Positions 32,687-37,108 of a DNA stretch of 37,108 nt are shown here, in pieces. The stretch's first letter is position 1. Every line of letters begins with the position of its first letter. The translations under genes were made by a program, and so were the position numbers. The DNA lies in the NCBI GenBank assembly GCA_944325335.1, contig CALUZR010000033.1, forward strand, positions 1 to 37,108, written 5' to 3'. The notes below the pieces were generated by a model. That model had not been told where the DNA came from. It saw nothing but the letters and a program-made list of their open reading frames with translations, and ran no database searches. Source of the stretch: an uncultured Parabacteroides sp. (lineage in GTDB: Bacteria; Bacteroidota; Bacteroidia; Bacteroidales; Tannerellaceae).

Positions 32687-32796
32687 TCCGAGGAAAACTC
32701 TATCTTTAGCCTAAAGATACATATCTGCAGCTTAAAGATACGTATCTTCAACCTAAAGATATATATCTGCAGCCTAAAGATAGAACTTTTCTCGGA
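32687..32796. repeat. array 5: 21-bp repeats bracketed by inverted repeats
   Basis: TAAAGATA recurs at 32712, 32733, 32754 and 32775, each 21 bp apart, with a partial unit before. Units alternate TAAAGATA and TATCT so each is dyad-symmetric; the best is AAGATACGTATCTT (32735-32748). TCCGAGGAAAA (32687-32697) and TTTTCTCGGA (32787-32796) bracket the array as an inverted repeat with one extra base. It lies in the divergent gap between the DUF2264 and TPR genes. Confidence 0.9.
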
Positions 32797-32922
32797 CCTT
32801 TTTACTTTTCCGACCGGCTTCTCGAACTTTATCCGGGGCGAAAACAAGAAGTGCTCCCTTGTTTTTTGGCAGACATACGCAATATCTTTCCCCATTCGCA
32901 AAGAAATCCCAATTTTTATTCC

Positions 32923-32930
32923 TAACTTTG
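32923..32930 (+). promoter_or_regulatory. -7 box of the TPR-nfeD-floA operon
   Basis: TAACTTTG fits TAnnTTTG, 33 nt before ATG 32964. The -33 box is unclear. Confidence 0.5.
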
Positions 32931-32963
32931 AAACCGGATTAAAGGACAAAGAAATTGATACAC

Positions 32964-34397
32964 ATGAAACGATTCGTAATCAAACTGTTTTGCACGCTGG
33001 GCGTCGCGCTTTGCTGCTTTCAGGCGGGGGCGCAAACCTTGAACGAGGCAAAGAAACTATATGAAGAAGAAAAGTATGCCGAGGCGAAACCGGCGTTCGA
33101 GAAGTTCTGGAAGCAATCGCCCAGCAACTCGTCGTACAACCTATGGTATGGCGTATGTTGCCTGAAGACAGGCGATTTGGAGGCGGCCGAGAAACCGCTC
33201 TCGTTTGCCGTGAAGCGTCGCCAGATTGAGGCGTTCCGCTACATGGGCGACCTTTGCTTCCTCACGTACCGTATGGAGGAGGCGGTAGACATGTACGAGC
33301 AATACATCGGATGGCTGGAAAAGAAGAAGCGGGACACGGCCTATGCCGAAGAGCGGCTGGACTTGATGGAGGACGCGCTCCGCATGATGGAACGGACCGA
33401 AGATGTGCAGATTATCGATAGCCTCGTGGTAGGAAAAGAGGATTTCCTCTCGGCCTATACGCTGAGCGAAGAGAGCGGTTCGATCGCTCCTTTTACGGAT
33501 TTCTTCGATGAGGCAAGCGTTCAGACTTCGGTTTATATGAACCAGAAGAAGAATAAAATCTATTATGCGCAACCGGCCGATAGCACGTATCGCCTCTTTA
33601 CCCGTTCGCTTTTATTGGATGAATGGGCGGACGAGAAGCTATTGCCCATGAACGACGATATGAATACGGACGATAATTATCCCTTCGTCATGCCCGATGG
33701 CGTTACGATTTATTACGCCTCGAAAGGAAATGGCACGCTGGGCGGCTACGATTTGTTCGTGACGCGCTACAACCTCAATTCGGACACCTATCTGGCTCCG
33801 GAGCAGCTTGGAATGCCTTTCAACTCTCCTTATAATGACTATATGATTGTCTTCGACGAGATCAAAGGACTGGGCTGGTTCGTCTCCGACCGCTTTCAAC
33901 CCGAAGGCCAAGTATGTGTCTACCTATTCATTCCCAACGAGAACGCTATACGGGTAGAGACGGAAGACCTTGACGTGAAGCGTGCGCGGGCCGCTATCCG
34001 TTCGATACGTGACTCCTGGCGGGAAGGGAAGGATTACGCCGGGCTGGTTCAATTGGCTCACCAAGCGATTCCTTTCGGGAAACCTAAGATTGAGAAGGAT
34101 TTCGAGCTGGTGATCAAAGACGATCGGGTGTATTACAAATGGGACGACATCCAGTCTTCCGAGGCGCGTTCCATCTACCAGAAAGCTTTCTCGATGAAGC
34201 AAGAGCTGGAAGGTATCGAGAAGAAACTGGCTCCCCAGCGCATGGATTATACGCTGACGAACAGTACCGAACGGAAAGAGCAATTGGGCGCCGCCATCCT
34301 CCAGATGGAAAACAGGCGAAGCGAATTGCTTGCCCAAATCAAGGAGCTGGAGAAGCAAGCCCGTAATGCGGAAATCCGCTATTTGAAACTAAACTAA
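32964..34397 (+). CDS. TPR / PD40-repeat periplasmic protein
   Basis: 477 residues from ATG 32964. Signal peptide MKRFVIKLFCTLGVALCCFQ, then AGAQ. Residues about 25-150 are TPR-like helices (LNEAKKLYEEEKYAEAKPAF, SYNLWYGVCCLKTGDLEAAE). The middle holds PD40-like strands (NYPFVMPDGVTIYYASKGNG, TLGGYDLFVTRYN). The last 60 residues are a coiled coil. It resembles the N-terminal half of the PorE-like protein at 7346 but lacks CNA-like and OmpA domains. It is first in an operon with nfeD, floA and a nucleoside phosphorylase, 7 bp before nfeD. Confidence 0.8.
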   Translation: MKRFVIKLFCTLGVALCCFQAGAQTLNEAKKLYEEEKYAEAKPAFEKFWKQSPSNSSYNLWYGVCCLKTGDLEAAEKPLSFAVKRRQIEAFRYMGDLCFLTYRMEEAVDMYEQYIGWLEKKKRDTAYAEERLDLMEDALRMMERTEDVQIIDSLVVGKEDFLSAYTLSEESGSIAPFTDFFDEASVQTSVYMNQKKNKIYYAQPADSTYRLFTRSLLLDEWADEKLLPMNDDMNTDDNYPFVMPDGVTIYYASKGNGTLGGYDLFVTRYNLNSDTYLAPEQLGMPFNSPYNDYMIVFDEIKGLGWFVSDRFQPEGQVCVYLFIPNENAIRVETEDLDVKRARAAIRSIRDSWREGKDYAGLVQLAHQAIPFGKPKIEKDFELVIKDDRVYYKWDDIQSSEARSIYQKAFSMKQELEGIEKKLAPQRMDYTLTNSTERKEQLGAAILQMENRRSELLAQIKELEKQARNAEIRYLKLN

Positions 34398-34404
34398 AAA
34401 GGAT

Positions 34405-34872
34405 ATGATGACCGAACTTGTGATTCTGATTATCGTGATGATTGTAGCCATCGTCTTGGGATTGGTGGAGATCTTCCTGCTTCCAGGACTGACGTTTGCC
34501 GGCATCGGAGGTTTGCTCTTTGCCAGTGGCGGGCTCTATTATGCGTATAGTTTGAGTAATACGATAGGGAATTGGACTTTGTTTTCCGCATTGGCTATTT
34601 TCTGTGTGGGCGTGGTGTGGTTCATGCGGTCGCGGTCTATCAACCGGTTGGCCTTGCATACGGATGTCGACTCGCGCTTGGAATCCTGTAGCGAACGAGG
34701 TATCCAAGTGGGAGACGAAGGCATCGCGCTTTCCCGTCTCGCCCCGATCGGGAAGGCGCAATTCGGCGCGACGACCGTCGAGGCCAAGTCTGAAACCGAA
34801 TTCATCGACGAAAAGACGCCCGTGGTCGTGGTGCGCGTCGAAGGTTATAACGTAATTGTCAAGCGAAAATAG
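34405..34872 (+). CDS. NfeD-family membrane protein
   Basis: 155 residues: three membrane helices (LVILIIVMIVAIVLGLVEIF, LTFAGIGGLLFASGGLYYAY, TLFSALAIFCVGVVWFM) and a C-terminal OB-fold (GDEGIALSRLAPIGKAQFGA ... VVVVRVEGYNVIVKRK). This is the short NfeD1b form that accompanies FloA-type flotillins; the pair organises membrane microdomains. AAAAGGAT precedes the tandem ATGATG start. Gap to floA 30 bp. Confidence 0.9.
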   Translation: MMTELVILIIVMIVAIVLGLVEIFLLPGLTFAGIGGLLFASGGLYYAYSLSNTIGNWTLFSALAIFCVGVVWFMRSRSINRLALHTDVDSRLESCSERGIQVGDEGIALSRLAPIGKAQFGATTVEAKSETEFIDEKTPVVVVRVEGYNVIVKRK

Positions 34873-34902
34873 TTATATTCAAATTTAAAATAAACGAGAA
34901 AG

Positions 34903-35901
34903 ATGATGGATCTTAGTTACTTTCCATTGGTGATTGCCGGGGCGGTAGTGCTTTTGCTGGCGATCTTCTTTTATTATGTGCCGTTCCTTCTCTGGATTTC
35001 GGCGAAAGTATCGGGCGTGAATATCTCATTGCTCCAACTTTTCTTGATGCGCATCCGTAAGGTGCCGCCTTACATCATTACGCAAGCCATGATCGAAGCG
35101 CATAAAGCGGGGTTAAAAACTTTGACACGAGATGAACTGGAAGCGCATTACTTGGCAGGCGGACACGTGGAGAAGGTAGTGCATGCATTGGTTTCCGCGT
35201 CGAAAGCAAACATTGAACTGACCTTCCAGATGGCTACCGCAATCGATCTCGCGGGGCGCGATGTGTTTGAAGCGGTGCAAATGTCGGTGAATCCGAAAGT
35301 CATCAATACGCCGCCCGTGACAGCCGTGGCCAAGGATGGCATCCAGCTTATAGCCAAAGCCCGCGTGACGGTACGCGCCAACATCAAGCAATTGGTCGGA
35401 GGCGCGGGCGAGGAAACCGTGTTGGCCCGTGTGGGGGAGGGGATTGTCTCCTCGATTGGATCCTCCGAGTCGCATAAGTCCGTATTAGAGAATCCGGATT
35501 CCATCTCGAAGCTTGTCCTCCGCAAAGGATTGGATGCGGGAACCGCCTTCGAGATCCTTTCCATCGATATAGCCGACATTGACATAGGTAAAAACATCGG
35601 CGCCTACTTGCAAATGGATCAGGCCCAGGCCGACAAGAATATTGCCCAAGCCAAAGCCGAGGAACGCCGCGCCATGGCCGTCGCCCTCGAGCAAGAGATG
35701 AAAGCCAAGGCCCAGGAGGCCCGCGCGAAGGTAATCGAGGCTGAGGCCGAAGTCCCCAAGGCGATGGCGGACGCGTTCCGGACGGGAAACCTCGGCGTCA
35801 TGGATTATTATCGGATGAAAAACATTGAAGCCGATACAACCATGCGCGAAGCGATTGCCAAGCCCATTCCTGCTAATCCATCTAAACCCTTAAAGGATTA
35901 A
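34903..35901 (+). CDS. floA: flotillin-like protein FloA
   Basis: 332 residues. N-terminal hydrophobic hairpin ([20 protein letters not shown]), then an SPFH-like domain with [17 protein letters not shown] and [20 protein letters not shown], then a coiled-coil region rich in A/E/K ([20 protein letters not shown]) used for oligomerisation. Matches the FloA/YqfA family over full length. It scaffolds membrane microdomains; NfeD next door is the standard partner. The phosphorylase start is 3 bp after its stop. Confidence 0.95.
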   Translation: MMDLSYFPLVIAGAVVLLLAIFFYYVPFLLWISAKVSGVNISLLQLFLMRIRKVPPYIITQAMIEAHKAGLKTLTRDELEAHYLAGGHVEKVVHALVSASKANIELTFQMATAIDLAGRDVFEAVQMSVNPKVINTPPVTAVAKDGIQLIAKARVTVRANIKQLVGGAGEETVLARVGEGIVSSIGSSESHKSVLENPDSISKLVLRKGLDAGTAFEILSIDIADIDIGKNIGAYLQMDQAQADKNIAQAKAEERRAMAVALEQEMKAKAQEARAKVIEAEAEVPKAMADAFRTGNLGVMDYYRMKNIEADTTMREAIAKPIPANPSKPLKD

Positions 35902-35904
35902 GTT

Positions 35905-36786
35905 ATGAGCCTGAATCCCCACGTAATTCCAGCATCTGAATTGATCTTGAATGCGGATGGAAGCGTGTTTCATCTGCATCTGAAGCCGGGACAGTTGGCC
36001 GACCGTGTTCTCCTCGTGGGAGATCCGGAGCGGGTATCGCTCGTGGCTTCCCACTTCGATTCTTGCGAATGCGAGGTCTCCAACCGCGAGTTTCATTCCA
36101 TCACGGGTATGTATCGCGGGAAGCGCATCTCGGTGGTCTCGCACGGCATCGGGACCGATAATATCGACATCGTTTTGACGGAGTTGGACGCGCTGGCGAA
36201 TATCGATTTCGAGACGCGGACCATTAAACCTTCATTCCGCCAGCTTACGTTGGTGCGCGTCGGGACAAGCGGCGGGCTCCAGCCCTTTACCCCGATTGGT
36301 ACTTATGTCGTGGCTGAGAAATCGATTGGATTTGATGGCGTCCTCTATTTTTACGATAAGCATGAGCATGTACGTGATCTTGCCTTCGAGCGAGCCCTGT
36401 TACAGCAGTTGGATTGGAAGCTCTCCCGCTCGCTACCTTACGTCGTCTCGGCGGACCGTTCTTTGGTCGAAGGAATCGCGCGGGAGGATATGGTCCGGGG
36501 CGTGACGATCGCGGCCAATGGTTTTTATGGTCCTCAAGGGCGTCGACTCCGCTTGCCGCTGGCCGACCCTTTGTTGAACCAGAAGATAGAAGCTTTCCAG
36601 TGGGAGGGATACAGGATCACGAACTTCGAGATGGAGAGTTCCTCCTTGGCGGGACTGGCGGCGTTGATGGGGCACCGGGCAGTGACGGTCTGCTGCATCA
36701 TCGCCGGTCGTCTCAGTGGAGAGGCCAATACCTCCTACCGGGGCTCCATGGACGACCTTATCCTCCGCGTGCTGGAACGGATATAG
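35905..36786 (+). CDS. nucleoside phosphorylase (uridine phosphorylase-like)
   Basis: 293 residues of the PNP/UDP family. Phosphate-binding loop VGDPERV (about residue 40) and VGTSGGLQPF; nucleoside-side segment ITNFEMESSSLAGLAALMGH with the ribose-binding MES. It splits a nucleoside with phosphate to base and ribose-1-phosphate; the base (uracil or purine) is not certain. Co-transcription with floA is tight (3 bp) though no functional link is known to me. Confidence 0.85.
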   Translation: MSLNPHVIPASELILNADGSVFHLHLKPGQLADRVLLVGDPERVSLVASHFDSCECEVSNREFHSITGMYRGKRISVVSHGIGTDNIDIVLTELDALANIDFETRTIKPSFRQLTLVRVGTSGGLQPFTPIGTYVVAEKSIGFDGVLYFYDKHEHVRDLAFERALLQQLDWKLSRSLPYVVSADRSLVEGIAREDMVRGVTIAANGFYGPQGRRLRLPLADPLLNQKIEAFQWEGYRITNFEMESSSLAGLAALMGHRAVTVCCIIAGRLSGEANTSYRGSMDDLILRVLERI

Positions 36787-36827
36787 CGGTTTATCCAGTT
36801 TCCGTCATATTTGAAAGAATATAAACG

Positions 36828-36860
36828 AAGGGCAGACTCCTGGCGAGTCTGCCCTTTCTG
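36828..36860. terminator. bidirectional terminator after the nucleoside phosphorylase
   Basis: AAGGGCAGACTC (36828-36839) / GAGTCTGCCCTT (36845-36856) is a perfect 12-bp stem with loop CTGGC, followed by TCTGTTT on the + strand. It also lies just past the stop of the minus-strand recombinase. Confidence 0.85.
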
Positions 36861-36861
36861 T

Positions 36862-37108
36862 TTAGTGCGTCTTGGAGCCGCTTTCCTGGCTCAAGTCTCG
36901 AATCACGGTCGCGTCTATGATCTTGCTGTAGGCTTGGGTGGTCAATACACTTCGATGCCCCAGCAATTTTTGGATGGTCGTGATGTTTACGCCTTGGTAA
37001 AGCAGGAGCGTCGCACAGGTATGCCGCGCCGTGTGGAACAGAACCCACAGAGCACCCGTCAGCAAACAAGTAAAGATAAAACGTAACCCGTTTGAAATGA
37101 GCGGTTTT
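36862..37108 (-). CDS. tyrosine recombinase, C-terminal part (runs off window)
   Basis: About 82 residues visible; the N-terminal part lies beyond the window. The catalytic-domain end is clear: HTARHTCATLL (catalytic Arg), KLLGHRSVLTTQAYSKI (His and nucleophilic Tyr), then a short tail ending SGSKTH. This is the Bacteroides-type phage integrase family used by conjugative and mobilisable elements. The frame is open to the window edge, but the 16 residues before FHTARHT do not look typical, so a frameshift just upstream is possible. It suggests a mobile element starts here. Confidence 0.8.
   Translation of the reverse strand, partial: KPLISNGLRFIFTCLLTGALWVLFHTARHTCATLLLYQGVNITTIQKLLGHRSVLTTQAYSKIIDATVIRDLSQESGSKTH

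Noticed and set aside
32585..33064. ORF with heptad-like repeats (SLKIHIC...) over array 5
   Set aside because: The 21-bp period is a multiple of three, so any open frame yields a repeated peptide. It runs out of frame into the TPR gene and lacks a start signal.

Overview
The window looks like a chromosome segment of a Bacteroidales bacterium. The evidence is: Bacteroidetes-type promoters (TTTG, about 20 bp, then TAnnTTTG) before most genes; weak ribosome-binding sites; a block rplM-rpsI-rpsB-tsf; an OmpA/TPR/PD40 lipoprotein; and a large secreted protein whose C-terminus resembles the type IX secretion / DUF6383 type. Parabacteroides or a relative is my best guess, but I cannot prove the genus from sequence alone.

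Layout. 1-870: the end of a tRNA-Val(UAC), then an AT-rich pair DUF4160 / DUF2442-HTH. 938-3082: a small outer-membrane barrel, a DUF1349 secreted protein, and a divergent PAS-LuxR regulator sharing a palindromic promoter with it. 3121-3595: a 12-copy 41-bp tandem array. 3706-6958: operon mtaB (tRNA methylthiotransferase), LpxL-type acyltransferase, GT2 glycosyltransferase. 6991-7306: a second 41-bp array. 7346-9949: PorE-like lipoprotein, convergent with an orphan ECF sigma factor. 10278-11495: AAA/DUF4143 ATPase. 11510-11812: two palindromic elements. 11834-15677: a cobalamin riboswitch in front of a biotin-dependent acyl-CoA carboxylase operon. 16069-18922: ribosomal protein/EF-Ts operon with a structured leader. 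19117-19896: nudC. 20100-21001: a small membrane protein plus winged-helix regulator with a terminator-like hairpin at the start of the leader. 21281-21433: a 22-bp array bounded by inverted repeats. 21532-22422: Rpn-like PD-(D/E)XK protein. 22643-26360: a long (about 400 nt) leader containing a strong terminator, then a 1094-residue secreted protein. 26401-26660: repeated structured elements and another 22-bp array. 26854-30543: purL. 30639-32552: DUF2264 enzyme. 32687-32796: a 21-bp array. 32964-36786: operon of a TPR/PD40 protein, NfeD, FloA and a nucleoside phosphorylase. 36862-37108: the end of a tyrosine recombinase running off the window.

The most unusual signal is not a gene. Five intergenic gaps each hold a private short tandem array. 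The periods are 41, 41, 22, 22 and 21 bp, all close to whole numbers of DNA helical turns, and the units carry dyad symmetry. Three of the five share GAAGTG/CACTTC half-sites, and two are bracketed by inverted repeats. Alongside them are two families of dispersed structured elements, each present twice in this window: one at 19911-19990 and 26398-26467 in opposite orientations, and one terminator-like element at 10096-10158 and 26509-26570. The arrays, these repeated elements and the leader RNA before the big secreted protein are where I would look for undescribed biology.
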